From contig JAHJFW010000077.1 in the NCBI GenBank assembly GCA_018824765.1, positions 1 through 25,585 on the forward strand: a stretch of 25,585 nt of DNA, given 5' to 3'. The stretch comes from Patescibacteria group bacterium. GTDB taxonomy: Bacteria > Patescibacteriota > Patescibacteriia > 2-12-FULL-60-25. The notes beneath the pieces are model-generated. The model saw only the letters and a program-made list of their open reading frames with translations, was not told the DNA's origin and made no database searches. Shown one piece after another: positions 1-6,914 of this stretch; position 1 is the first letter of the stretch; the number at the start of each line of letters is the position of its first letter. A program made the translations under genes and the position numbers.

Positions 1-606
1 ATAATTTTCAGGCCGCGTGTATTGCGGATATTCCAAATCCCCTCCGCGACCCCAAGACTCTTCCCGTAAAGATTCCGCCTTGCCCAACACGCCGGGGCGG
101 TTGCGCACAATCGCATCTGTCATAACCAAAGCTGCCAGCTCGCCGCCGGTCAAAACATAAGGTCCGATAGACAATTCCTCGTCCGCCAGCTTTGCCGCTA
201 CGCGCTCGTCTACGCCCTCATACCGACCGCATAAAAAAACCAACCTGTCATACTTGGCTAAACGCCGCGCTTCAGCTTGATTGAAAAGGCGGCCTTTGGC
301 GCTGGTCAGGATCACTCTGGTTTTTTTGGCGGCTGCGGTTTTTGTTCCATCTTTTTTGCGCAATTTCAAACTTGCCAACGCTTTATGGAAAGGCTCGACT
401 TTCAAGAGCATACCGGGGCCGCCGCCGAACGGACGGTCGTCAACCGTGCGGTGCTTGTCGCGGGTAAATTCCCTCAACTGAACCGCATCCACCTTCAGCA
501 AGCCGGACTTTTCCGCGCGCCCTAAAATCGACGCGCCGACATATGACGCGATCGTTTCAGGAAAAATCGTCACAATATCAATTTTTAGAATTTTTTTCTT
601 TGGCAT
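1..606 (-). CDS. trmD: tRNA (guanine37-N1)-methyltransferase TrmD, C-terminus cut by window edge
   Basis: TrmD transfers a methyl group from S-adenosylmethionine to N1 of G37 in tRNAs, preventing +1 frameshifting; it acts in the cytosol as a homodimer with a trefoil-knot SPOUT fold. The reverse-strand translation from the ATG at 606 begins MPKKKILKIDIVTIFPE and runs open to base 1 (about 202 codons) with no stop, so the C-terminal part is outside the window. Visible family motifs are RPFGGGPGM, the SAM-binding knot segments LCGRYEGVDERV and SIGPYVLTGGE, and EYPQYTRP near the cut end. It follows khpA on the same strand after a 69-nt gap with a hairpin. rimM, which often sits directly before trmD in bacteria, is not between them. 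A lysine-rich stretch around KKDGTKTAAAKK is a small clade-type insertion. Identification is secure. Confidence 0.96.
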   Translation of the reverse strand, partial: MPKKKILKIDIVTIFPETIASYVGASILGRAEKSGLLKVDAVQLREFTRDKHRTVDDRPFGGGPGMLLKVEPFHKALASLKLRKKDGTKTAAAKKTRVILTSAKGRLFNQAEARRLAKYDRLVFLCGRYEGVDERVAAKLADEELSIGPYVLTGGELAALVMTDAIVRNRPGVLGKAESLREESWGRGGDLEYPQYTRPENY

Positions 607-620
607 ATTGACATATTCAA

Positions 621-646
621 AAACCGTGAGCATAATCTCACGGTTT
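621..646. terminator. Hairpin between khpA and trmD
   Basis: A perfect 10-bp stem (AAACCGTGAG / CTCACGGTTT) closes a 6-nt loop and is flanked by T runs on both sides, so it can act as an intrinsic terminator in either direction. On the minus strand it would end or attenuate the rpsP-khpA transcript before trmD; the T run there is short (TTTTT then mixed), so read-through is plausible. Confidence 0.6.
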
Positions 647-675
647 TTGTTTATTGTCGACTTTTGTTTCGGAAA

Positions 676-1038
676 TTAAATTCCGAGATCAGCTAGGTCG
701 GAATCAGAGACCAATCCTGCATCACCATGGCGACTCTCTTCTTCGCCTTGCGGGGAACGGTCTTCGTGATGCGCACGGCGCGCACCCTCTGGTTCGTAAA
801 TTTTCAAGTTAACGCGGGCATTGGCTTTGGCGCCTACGGTCTTGAGCAAAATGCGCAAGGCCCGTGCCGTCTGCCCCTGACGCCCGATGACATAACCCAT
901 GTCATCCTGATTTATGTGAAGCGTTATGAGGACGCCCCGTTCATCAACGGTGCGTTCCGTCTTAACGTCTTCCGGGTGATTCACGATGGACTTCACCACG
1001 TACTCGATAAACTCCTGATCGTTAAACGTTTCTGCCAT
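676..1038 (-). CDS. khpA: KH-domain RNA-binding protein KhpA (YlqC family)
   Basis: This is a small cytosolic KH-domain protein of the KhpA/YlqC family, which binds RNA and in Firmicutes works with KhpB in cell-division and envelope control. The 120-residue product from the ATG at 1038 starts MAETFNDQEFIEYVVKSIVN. Its GxxG loop is IGRQGQ at about residues 51-56, followed by the ARALRILLK helix typical of the family. The C-terminal tail after residue 85 is charged and longer than in typical family members (about 75-85 aa). An upstream TTG at 1062 would add eight residues but is a poorer start; no clear Shine-Dalgarno is visible at either. It lies between rpsP and trmD, the classic ribosomal-protein S16 operon position for this family. 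The identity is strong, but its role in this organism is only inferred. Confidence 0.92.
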   Translation of the reverse strand: MAETFNDQEFIEYVVKSIVNHPEDVKTERTVDERGVLITLHINQDDMGYVIGRQGQTARALRILLKTVGAKANARVNLKIYEPEGARRAHHEDRSPQGEEESRHGDAGLVSDSDLADLGI

Positions 1039-1139
1039 ATCGGCTAAAAAATTAATTTTCAAGAGAGCTTTTCGGAAACGGGTTCCTAATCAGACTCGAC
1101 CAACAGAATAACACCTATCCTTTTTAAAGGGAAGCGGCT

Positions 1140-1457
1140 TTAACTCGCAGTTTCTTTCTTTTTTGCCAGCTTTTCCTTGCGGGCTTTGGATAATTTGATT
1201 TTATTGCGCTTTTCGCCTTCCACTAATTTATTTTCCACAAATAGGTTCCAAACCGTATCCGAGGGCTGGGCGCCTTTTTCAAGCCAATGCTTTACCCGGT
1301 CGGCCTTTACCTCCAAGGTAGAAGGAGACGTATGCGGATTGTAATTACCGAGAATTTCAAGCGAACGCCCCCATGGATCGCGTGTTTTCTCCAACACTAT
1401 CAACCTGTAGAAAGGCTGTTTGCGCTTACCGACGCGCGTTAATCTGATGCTTAACAT
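1140..1457 (-). CDS. rpsP: 30S ribosomal protein bS16
   Basis: bS16 is a structural protein of the small ribosomal subunit that stabilises 16S rRNA folding during assembly. The 105-residue product starts MLSIRLTRVGKRKQPFYRLIV, the hallmark N-terminus of the family, and contains the conserved LGNYNP and WL.KGAQPSDTV segments. The C-terminus is a lysine-rich extension (KARKEKLAKKKETAS), so the length is slightly above the usual 80-90 aa. It is the first gene of an rpsP-khpA-trmD cluster and has a good sigma-70-like promoter upstream (1500-1528). The start ATG at 1457 is the only sensible one. Confidence 0.97.
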   Translation of the reverse strand: MLSIRLTRVGKRKQPFYRLIVLEKTRDPWGRSLEILGNYNPHTSPSTLEVKADRVKHWLEKGAQPSDTVWNLFVENKLVEGEKRNKIKLSKARKEKLAKKKETAS

Positions 1458-1499
1458 GAATGGATGAAAATAAGGATATTAATTGTTCCAATGCGCAAA

Positions 1500-1528
1500 A
1501 TGATAATTAAAAATGGCTTTTTTGTCAA
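1500..1528 (-). promoter_or_regulatory. Promoter of the rpsP-khpA-trmD cluster
   Basis: On the minus strand a perfect -35 box TTGACA (1523-1528) is separated by exactly 17 nt from a -10 box TATCAT (1500-1505, 5 of 6 matches). The predicted start of transcription is near 1493, giving a leader of about 36 nt before rpsP. Confidence 0.7.
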
Positions 1529-1583
1529 TTCTCCGTATACCAACCTTTCCTATGGACCATTTTTGATTTACTAGGACTGAAAC

Positions 1584-2513
1584 CTACGAATTAAGGTCGT
1601 TCAAAAACCTTTCCGCCTCCAAAGCCGCCATACAGCCTGATCCGGCGGCTGTAACGGCTTGGCGGTATTTCGCATCCTGTACATCACCGGCGGCAAAAAC
1701 TCCCTCGACGTTGGTTTGTGCGCTGTCCGGTTTTGTCTTGATGTATTTTTTCTCATCCAGCTCCAAGACGCCTTCAAATAGTTTCGTATTCGGTTCATGC
1801 CCGATGGCTGAAAATACGCCGTCAGCGGCCAGTTCGCGAGTTTCTCCGGTTTGCGTATCTTTAAGGCGAACGCCGGTTACGCGCCCGACATCCACGCCTA
1901 AAATTTCCACCACTTCCGCATTCCAGATGACGTTTATTTTCGGATTTTTCAAAACCCTATCCTGCATAATCCGAGAAGCACGAAATGCGTCGCGGCGATG
2001 GATGATCGTAACTTCGGAAGCAAAACGCGTCAGGAAATCCGCTTCTTCCATGGCTGAATCACCTCCCCCGACTACCAAAACTTTTTTTTCTTTAAAGAAA
2101 AATCCGTCGCAGGTTGCGCAGGCTGACACGCCTTTGCCATAAAGCGCTTTTTCACTTTCCAGACCAAGTCGTCGTGCAGTGGCTCCAGTCGTGATGATGA
2201 CGGATTCGGCTTCGTATGTCTTGCCCTTGGCCGTGATTTTCAACGGGCGGGCGGTAAAATCCACGGCTTCAACGGTTTCTGAAATCACTTCAGTACCAAA
2301 ACGCTTGGCCTGCTGCTTGCATTTTTCCATCAATTCAGGGCCCATTACACCCTCGGGAAAACCGGGGAAGTTTTCGACTTCCGTGGTGGTTGTTAATTGC
2401 CCACCCGGTTCCGCGCCTTCGAATAACACCGGCTTCAACAAAGCGCGCGCCGCATAAATCGCCGCAGTCCAACCGGCCGGACCTGAACCGATGATAACAA
2501 GCCTATGAGTCAT
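1584..2513 (-). CDS. trxB: Thioredoxin-disulfide reductase TrxB
   Basis: TrxB is a cytosolic homodimeric FAD enzyme that passes electrons from NADPH to thioredoxin. The 309-residue product from the ATG at 2513 has the usual family length. It shows the FAD-binding GSGPAG motif (residues 9-14), the redox-active CATC pair in SACATCDGFFF (C132 and C135), the NADPH-binding VVGGGDSAMEEA segment (about 147-158), and the C-terminal FAD motif GVFAAGDVQD. A TTG at 2525 would give four extra residues but falls in repeat DNA. trxA lies 57 nt upstream on the same strand, so the reductase and its substrate are probably co-transcribed. The gap between them is filled with a heptamer-type repeat. Confidence 0.97.
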   Translation of the reverse strand: MTHRLVIIGSGPAGWTAAIYAARALLKPVLFEGAEPGGQLTTTTEVENFPGFPEGVMGPELMEKCKQQAKRFGTEVISETVEAVDFTARPLKITAKGKTYEAESVIITTGATARRLGLESEKALYGKGVSACATCDGFFFKEKKVLVVGGGDSAMEEADFLTRFASEVTIIHRRDAFRASRIMQDRVLKNPKINVIWNAEVVEILGVDVGRVTGVRLKDTQTGETRELAADGVFSAIGHEPNTKLFEGVLELDEKKYIKTKPDSAQTNVEGVFAAGDVQDAKYRQAVTAAGSGCMAALEAERFLNDLNS

Positions 2514-2521
2514 AAAAATTT

Positions 2522-2563
2522 TCAATAATCAATTTACAATTTCCAATGATCATTGGTTGGATA
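2522..2563. repeat. Degenerate 7-bp-period repeat between trxA and trxB
   Basis: The gap reads in heptamers of the form NCAATNN: TCAATAA, TCAATTT, ACAATTT, CCAATGA, then two looser units. Nothing in it codes. It belongs to the heptamer-repeat class seen at several other sites in this window. Confidence 0.6.
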
Positions 2564-2570
2564 TTTGCTA

Positions 2571-2894
2571 TCAAGCTATGTGTTTTTGAATACGATCCTT
2601 TAGCGTTTCTTTATCTATCGAGCCACTGAACTGCTCAACCACTTGTCCGTTCTTAAAAATCAAAAAGGACGGAATGGACATAATGCCGTAAGTTTGCGCC
2701 GCCTTAGGATTTTCATCCACATTGCATTTCCCGACTTTCAACACCTCGGCAGACATTTCTGCTGCGATCTCCTCGATTACAGGAGCCATCATACGGCACG
2801 GCCCGCACCACGGCGCCCAAAAATCGACTAAAACAGGCACGGATGATTTGAGTACATCCGTTTCAAACGCGGCATCAGTAAAGGTGTGTTCCAT
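2571..2894 (-). CDS. trxA: Thioredoxin TrxA
   Basis: Thioredoxin reduces protein disulfides in the cytosol and is recycled by TrxB, encoded immediately downstream. The product has 107 residues, the standard length, with FWAPWCGPCRMMAP carrying the catalytic cysteines C30 and C33, a cis-proline loop in MSIPSFLIF, and the terminal GSIDKETLKDRI helix. The ATG at 2894 starts MEHTFTDAAF and is the only reasonable start. The 5' region has no strong Shine-Dalgarno and no promoter that I could assign with confidence. Confidence 0.97.
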   Translation of the reverse strand: MEHTFTDAAFETDVLKSSVPVLVDFWAPWCGPCRMMAPVIEEIAAEMSAEVLKVGKCNVDENPKAAQTYGIMSIPSFLIFKNGQVVEQFSGSIDKETLKDRIQKHIA

Positions 2895-3073
2895 AAAAAA
2901 TAAACTCTTAATAATTTGTTCTTAGACTACGACTTTATCCAAAAGAGGACAAGGGATGCGTTGGCCCTATGTATTAATTACACATATTTCCATCATCGAT
3001 TTGGAATTATTGGGATGAGCATTCACAGTCGCCTCCATATTTTTTCCACAGCCCCCAATCCACCCCCTTTCCC

Positions 3074-3111
3074 ATTATCAATTTTATCTCGATAGAGAAA
3101 AAATTGATAAT
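3074..3111. repeat. Imperfect 38-bp palindrome of the ATTATCA family, upstream of the PaaX/Cas2-like gene
   Basis: The arms ATTATCAATTTT and AAAATTGATAAT pair outside a core in which 17 of 19 positions are complementary. Its ends are identical to those of three other palindromes in the window (3736, 13101, 24866). With the copy at 3736-3775 it brackets the gene at 3176-3733. Unlike the others, it lacks the CCC.ATCGGG core and a strong T run, so it is not an obvious terminator. Confidence 0.6.
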
Positions 3112-3175
3112 TAACCTAAGTTTCAAGCCCTTGACACGCAATAAATTATATGGCAGCGGTATATGTAGGAGGACT

Positions 3176-3733
3176 ATGAAAAGAAAAACCCGAGAAAGTG
3201 CAAAAATCATCTCGTGCTCATTACTGAAAATCTTGGCAATGGGAACGTTAGTAACGATTGCCGGTCTGCTTTCCCAAGGAAAAACGGCCGACAAACTCGT
3301 GAAAGACCTTGGAAGATATTCTGCCTGGGAAATTAAACAACTACTGAGAAGATTAAAGGTCAGAAAACTCATCACATATGATGAAGAAGACGAGCACTCG
3401 CCCATTATGCTGACAGAACGGGGTTTTTCACGTTTAAGTAAGGATAATTTTAAAGTTATCAAAGGACGGAAATGGGATCATTTTTGGAGATTGATACTAT
3501 TCGATATTCCCGAATACCCGAAAAAGCGCCAGAGCTTCCAACGAATGTTATGTTCCCTAGGTTGTTTTCAAGTCCAAAAAAGTGTCTACGCCTATCCATT
3601 TGATTGCCAATCAGATCTAATTCGATTAGCCTCACAATACAAGGTCGGGGGTTACGTTACAGTCTTAACGATACCTACCCTCGGTCCACATGAAAAAAAC
3701 GCGCGGGATTTTTACTTTAAAAAATCGCGTTGA
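3176..3733 (+). CDS. PaaX-like protein: winged helix plus Cas2-type ferredoxin fold
   Basis: The 185-residue product (MKRKTRESAKIISCSLL...) has an N-terminal winged-helix-like part, including YSAWEIKQLLRRLKVRKLI and MLTERGFSRLSK at about residues 45-90. A C-terminal part follows that resembles the Cas2/PaaX-C ferredoxin fold: FWRLILFDIPE, a helix KKRQSFQRMLCSLG, then QVQKSVYAYPFDC. The aspartate in LFDIPE sits where Cas2 nucleases keep their metal-binding Asp. Such proteins are often annotated as PaaX-family regulators or as Cas2 in CPR genomes; no CRISPR array, Cas1 or phenylacetate genes are here. The ATG at 3176 is chosen because AGGAGG lies at 3167-3172; the frame is open upstream to 3104. 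The gene stands alone between palindromes at 3074-3111 and 3736-3775. Whether it binds DNA as a regulator or cuts nucleic acid is unknown. Confidence 0.75.
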   Translation: MKRKTRESAKIISCSLLKILAMGTLVTIAGLLSQGKTADKLVKDLGRYSAWEIKQLLRRLKVRKLITYDEEDEHSPIMLTERGFSRLSKDNFKVIKGRKWDHFWRLILFDIPEYPKKRQSFQRMLCSLGCFQVQKSVYAYPFDCQSDLIRLASQYKVGGYVTVLTIPTLGPHEKNARDFYFKKSR

Positions 3734-3735
3734 GC

Positions 3736-3775
3736 AATTATCAGAAAAAGCCCTATCGGGCTTTTTCTGATAATT
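3736..3775 (+). terminator. 40-bp palindrome/terminator after the PaaX/Cas2-like gene
   Basis: Nineteen of 20 positions pair in this palindrome, with arms AATTATCAGAAAAAGCCC and GGGCTTTTTCTGATAATT. It begins 2 nt after the TGA stop at 3731-3733. The GC core followed by TTTTT makes it a plausible bidirectional intrinsic terminator. Its ATTATCA/TGATAAT ends go beyond what a terminator needs and are shared with other copies in the window. Confidence 0.75.
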
Positions 3776-3844
3776 TATTTTTTGTATGCTGGATTATCCG
3801 GTGTCTTAAAATTATTTTATTATTCGGCTACCGCTTAGAAAATT

Positions 3845-3903
3845 GGATCCCTCGACTAGCTGTACTCGCTCAGGATGATTGTTTAGCTATCGCTGAACAA
3901 TCA
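3845..3903. repeat. Intergenic imperfect inverted repeats at the 3' end of infB
   Basis: Two pieces are visible. The stretch 3845-3878, read on the minus strand, has the CATCCTGAGCGAGT...GTCGAGGGATCC layout common to dispersed intergenic repeats. TGATTGTT (3876-3883) pairs with AACAATCA (3896-3903) around the infB stop codon. No T run follows on the minus strand, so this is a weak candidate for 3'-end protection rather than a classical terminator. Confidence 0.35.
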
Positions 3904-5902
3904 CTTTCCTCTCCTTCACATCCTCGTGATACACCTCTAGTTTATCACCAACAATAATTTTCACCTTCCCCTTAAACGCCAAACCGCACTCTTGGCCGCT
4001 GTAGGCTTCTTTTACGTTCTGCTTGCCGGATTGGACGGATTCGATAACTCCCTCACCGACAGGCTCTTCCCCGCGCCAGACACGCACCTTTTCTCCAGCT
4101 ACAATTTTCCCATCTCTCACGGATCCGCCGATAACCATGCGGCCGTGTTCAGTCCGGAAAATGGCAGCCGTCATGAATTCTCCAAGCGGCGTAACAATAA
4201 CTTCCGGCGGAACCATGGCATTCAAACGCTCCACAACATCGTCAAACAAATCATAGATAACTTTCCACTCTTTCACTTCCACGCCTTTCTCGCGCGCAAG
4301 TATCGCCGCCTGCGGCGTAATCGCTACGTTAAATCCATACACAACAGCCGGCTGCGCATCCTCTGCGCGCAAGATGTCATTTTCCGTAACATTGCCCAAA
4401 CCTTTTTTAATAACTTCCACGCCGATCTCATCGTGCTGTATTTTTTCAAACATTCCCAGCAATGCTTCCAGCGAACCCAAAACGTCACATTTCAAAACCA
4501 CATTCAGCATCTTTTTCGCTTCGGTCTTATCTTCCTCAGCGACAGCAACTTTGGTTGCTGAAAGTTGTGAAGCTACCTGATACGATGATTTCACTTTTTT
4601 AACTTGCAGCGTCTTGGGATCTTTCGGGACTTCCAAAATATCTCCGACAGACGGTGCGGCCTTGAAACCCAAAATCTTCACAGGGGTCCCCGGCGGCGCG
4701 GCTTCGAGCATACCCCCGTTCCAATCACGCATTGCCCTGACGCGACCGTAAGCGGCGCCGGCAACACCAATATAATCGTTGCGCTTAAGAGTTCCGGTTT
4801 GCACGAGGACGGTCGCAACAGGCCCTTCGCCCTTGTCCACGTGAGCTTCGATAACTGTGCCGGCTGCCAAGCGTTCGGGATTAGCGACTATTTTATCGGC
4901 ATTTAAATCAGCCACCAACAAAATCATGTCTAAAAGATCATCAATTCCCAATCCGCTTTTGGCTGAAATTTTCACCAACGGAACTTTGCCGCCCCAATTT
5001 TCAACGGTTACGCCGTTTTCCGCCAACTGTGCGAGCACGCGGTCCGGATCCGCCTCCGGCTTGTCCATTTTATTCAGCGCCACCACGAACGGCAGTTTCG
5101 CCGCCTGGATAATGCTGATTGCTTCCTTTGTCTGCGGCTGGACGCCGTCATCCGCTGCCACCACCAAAACCGCAATATCAGCCACGCGAGCGCCACGCGA
5201 GCGCATGACTGTAAATGCTTCGTGTCCGGGGGTATCGATAAAAGTAATCCTTCTCCCCTTCTTTTCCACCATGTAAGCACCGATATGCTGCGTAATTCCA
5301 CCAGCTTCTCCGCCCATGACATTGGTCGAACGAATAGCATCCAGAGTTTTGGTTTTTCCATGGTCAACGTGACCCATAACCACAACCACCGGGGGACGCG
5401 CAATGTTGTCTTCCGATTTCTCACTGTCCATAATCTCACGCACCCGATCGCCCGCCTGCATCACTTCCGCCAAATCGTCGCCCTTCGCTTCTTCCGGCAG
5501 AGCTTGAAAACCCAACTCCTCGGCAATGATGGAAGCTGTTTCAAAATCAAGACGCTCGTTTTGTGTGGCTAAAATGCCGCCTTTCATCAACTGCTGGATC
5601 ACCTTGGTAACCGGCATATTCAACTTACCGGCAAAATCCCTGACAATTATCATTGGCTGTAAATGTATCTCTTTCAATTTCTGCGTAGACCCCTCGCCGA
5701 TCCCCGGTTTGGCTTCAACAATCAAAGCGTCGCGCAGCTTTTTGCGGCGTTCCATCTCTATCCATTTCCGCGCGATCTGTTCGCCGGTTCTGTCATCAAT
5801 TTTAATGGCACGCCTGCCGATATCAAAACCAAACTCCGGCAATCTTTCCAAAAGCTCACTTGGGGTAACACGCAATCGGCGCGCAAGATCTGATACGTTC
5901 AT
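3887..5902 (-). CDS. infB: Translation initiation factor IF-2
   Basis: IF-2 is the GTPase that brings fMet-tRNA to the 30S subunit and drives subunit joining. The 671-residue product carries an N-terminal IF2N-like segment (LQPMIIVRDFAGKLNMPVTKVIQQLMKGG, about residues 82-110). The G domain follows: GHVDHGKT at about 177-184, DTPGHEAF at about 223-230, NKMDKP at about 277-282, and SAKSGLGIDDL. Two beta-barrel domains and the fMet-tRNA-binding C2 domain come last. The N-terminus is much shorter than in E. coli, as in many reduced genomes. I chose the ATG at 5902 (MNVSDLARRL) over upstream in-frame starts because a promoter with its -10 at 5910-5915 would place the mRNA start at or next to this codon. 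nusA and rbfA, frequent neighbours, are absent; truB diverges from it. Confidence 0.95.
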   Translation of the reverse strand: MNVSDLARRLRVTPSELLERLPEFGFDIGRRAIKIDDRTGEQIARKWIEMERRKKLRDALIVEAKPGIGEGSTQKLKEIHLQPMIIVRDFAGKLNMPVTKVIQQLMKGGILATQNERLDFETASIIAEELGFQALPEEAKGDDLAEVMQAGDRVREIMDSEKSEDNIARPPVVVVMGHVDHGKTKTLDAIRSTNVMGGEAGGITQHIGAYMVEKKGRRITFIDTPGHEAFTVMRSRGARVADIAVLVVAADDGVQPQTKEAISIIQAAKLPFVVALNKMDKPEADPDRVLAQLAENGVTVENWGGKVPLVKISAKSGLGIDDLLDMILLVADLNADKIVANPERLAAGTVIEAHVDKGEGPVATVLVQTGTLKRNDYIGVAGAAYGRVRAMRDWNGGMLEAAPPGTPVKILGFKAAPSVGDILEVPKDPKTLQVKKVKSSYQVASQLSATKVAVAEEDKTEAKKMLNVVLKCDVLGSLEALLGMFEKIQHDEIGVEVIKKGLGNVTENDILRAEDAQPAVVYGFNVAITPQAAILAREKGVEVKEWKVIYDLFDDVVERLNAMVPPEVIVTPLGEFMTAAIFRTEHGRMVIGGSVRDGKIVAGEKVRVWRGEEPVGEGVIESVQSGKQNVKEAYSGQECGLAFKGKVKIIVGDKLEVYHEDVKERKVIVQR

Positions 5903-5909
5903 GCGTCGC

Positions 5910-5938
5910 ATCCTACGGGAAAACCGCAATTTGGTCAA
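5910..5938 (-). promoter_or_regulatory. infB promoter implying a leaderless mRNA
   Basis: Minus strand: -35 TTGACC (5933-5938, 5 of 6), spacer of 17 nt, -10 TAGGAT (5910-5915). The normal 6-nt gap after a -10 box puts the transcription start at about 5903, one base before the infB ATG at 5902. The AGGA inside the -10 could also act as a weak ribosome site if transcription began further upstream. Confidence 0.55.
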
Positions 5939-6056
5939 CCTTCTTTTCCATGTAATTCGCACTTCGCATCCGGTGCAAAATGAACTCCGGCGATAATCCG
6001 TTTACCATCCCCCTGAAAGCCTTCGCAAGGTTGTCAGAGTGTGAGAGGATGTCCAT

Positions 6057-6704
6057 ATGGACCAAATACTCCTGATTGATAAACCCGCCGGAATAACCTC
6101 GCATGATGCGGTTGACCGCGTGCGTCGCATTTTCAAAACGCGCAGGGTCGGCCATGCCGGAACGCTGGATCCGTTCGCGACCGGACTTTTAATCTTGGGC
6201 ATTGGTGATGCGACGAAGCGCTTATCGGAATACGTCGGACTGGATAAGACCTACGAGGCGACCGCGGAACTTGGAGCCACAAGTACCACATTTGATCCGG
6301 AGGGCGTGATAGTGCAAAGTACCGAGTGCCGAGTGCCGAGTGAAGAGGAAATCGAAAAAGCCTTTGAAAAATTCCGTGGCGGGTATGATCAAAAAGCGCC
6401 AATCTATTCCGCAAAGAAAGTCGGCGGAAAAAAATTGTATGAACTCGCACGCAAAGGCACGGCAACCGAAAATCTGCGCCCGACAAAGCACGTCATTATT
6501 TCCGAACTGATACTGATTGAATATGAGTGGCCAACACTGCGCTTCCGCGTCACCTGTTCTTCCGGCACATATATCCGCTCACTAACCGATGACATCGGCC
6601 GCGCCTTGGGTTGCGGCGGTTATTTATCCGCCCTGAAAAGAACGCGAATCGGCCACTTTTTCCTGATAAACGCGCAAACACTCGACACGCTGGAAAAAAA
6701 CTGA
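6057..6704 (+). CDS. truB: tRNA pseudouridine(55) synthase TruB
   Basis: TruB converts U55 in the T-loop of tRNAs to pseudouridine. The 215-residue product starts MDQILLIDKPAGITSHDAV, with the catalytic aspartate D38 in VGHAGTLDPFATGLL. It also has the family segments YEATAELGATSTTFDPEG, KAPIYSAKKVGGKKLYELARKG and SGTYIRSLTDDIG. It is shorter than E. coli TruB (314 aa) because the C-terminal PUA domain is missing, as in several minimal forms. A good ribosome site GAGAGGA lies 7 nt before the ATG. Residues 89-96 are encoded by three perfect tandem copies of the heptamer CCGAGTG, an apparent in-frame repeat insertion in a surface loop. It diverges from infB. Confidence 0.96.
   Translation: MDQILLIDKPAGITSHDAVDRVRRIFKTRRVGHAGTLDPFATGLLILGIGDATKRLSEYVGLDKTYEATAELGATSTTFDPEGVIVQSTECRVPSEEEIEKAFEKFRGGYDQKAPIYSAKKVGGKKLYELARKGTATENLRPTKHVIISELILIEYEWPTLRFRVTCSSGTYIRSLTDDIGRALGCGGYLSALKRTRIGHFFLINAQTLDTLEKN
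6322..6342 (+). repeat. Three tandem CCGAGTG heptamers inside truB
   Basis: Three perfect head-to-tail copies of a 7-bp unit (21 bp, seven codons, frame kept) lie between the conserved FDPEG motif and the EIEKAFEKF helix. The unit is the complement of the CTCGGNN heptamers forming the long array at 21325-21412. Confidence 0.85.
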
Positions 6705-6739
6705 TACCTTTAGATTACCGACCTTAATTATTATCAGTA

Positions 6740-6904
6740 CCGGACGTAACGACAGATCTAAGCCCATGGCTTAGAAAACTACCAGCCCGTGGTCGGCTCT
6801 TCCTCGCAATTGTATCGGCCGTTATTGGAAAATTAAACACAGGCCACTGTCAAAGCCGAAGAAGCCCGTTCCCTGCTTTTAGGGATGTCTGTCTTACGTC
6901 ACGG
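6740..6904 (+). ncRNA. Candidate structured RNA (6S-like architecture) or long 5' leader of rny
   Basis: The two ends of this roughly 165-nt stretch pair strongly. Bases 6740-6757 match 6887-6904 with 16 Watson-Crick pairs, one G-U and two single-base bulges. Inside are a hairpin CTAAGCC/GGCTTAG (6758-6774), a hairpin TCCCT/AGGGA (6870-6885), and an inner helix GGCTCTTC with GAAGAAGCC (6795-6802 with 6858-6866, one bulge). A -10-like TATTAT at 6729-6734 would start RNA at about 6741, matching the stem's 5' end. A long hairpin with paired ends and internal bubbles resembles 6S RNA. I could not match it to 6S, 4.5S, tmRNA, RNase P or a riboswitch by conserved bases. No clear terminator follows, so a leader of rny is equally possible. 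Confidence 0.5.
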
Positions 6905-6914
6905 ATCATGTTTT

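Noticed and set aside
3042..3050. DnaA-box-like TTTTCCACA near GC/AT-rich DNA, suggesting an origin of replication
   Set aside because: Only a single near-match was seen; there is no cluster of boxes and no dnaA or dnaN nearby.
3176..3775. CRISPR-Cas remnant, because of the Cas2-like fold
   Set aside because: There is no repeat-spacer array, cas1 or other cas gene in the window, and the protein has the N-terminal winged helix of PaaX-like proteins, which true Cas2 lacks.
3992..4561. Plus-strand open frame of 189 codons within infB
   Set aside because: It is opposite the conserved C-terminal domains of IF-2, with no recognisable motif and histidine/asparagine/phenylalanine-rich shadow composition.
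5980..6066. Short plus-strand frame (about 28 codons) overlapping the truB start
   Set aside because: No ribosome site, and it is too short to judge. It could be an upstream peptide, but nothing supports translation.
6740..6904. Cobalamin riboswitch, because of GGCCACTGT near 6842
   Set aside because: Other conserved boxes of that riboswitch are missing, and the downstream gene is a ribonuclease unrelated to cobalamin.
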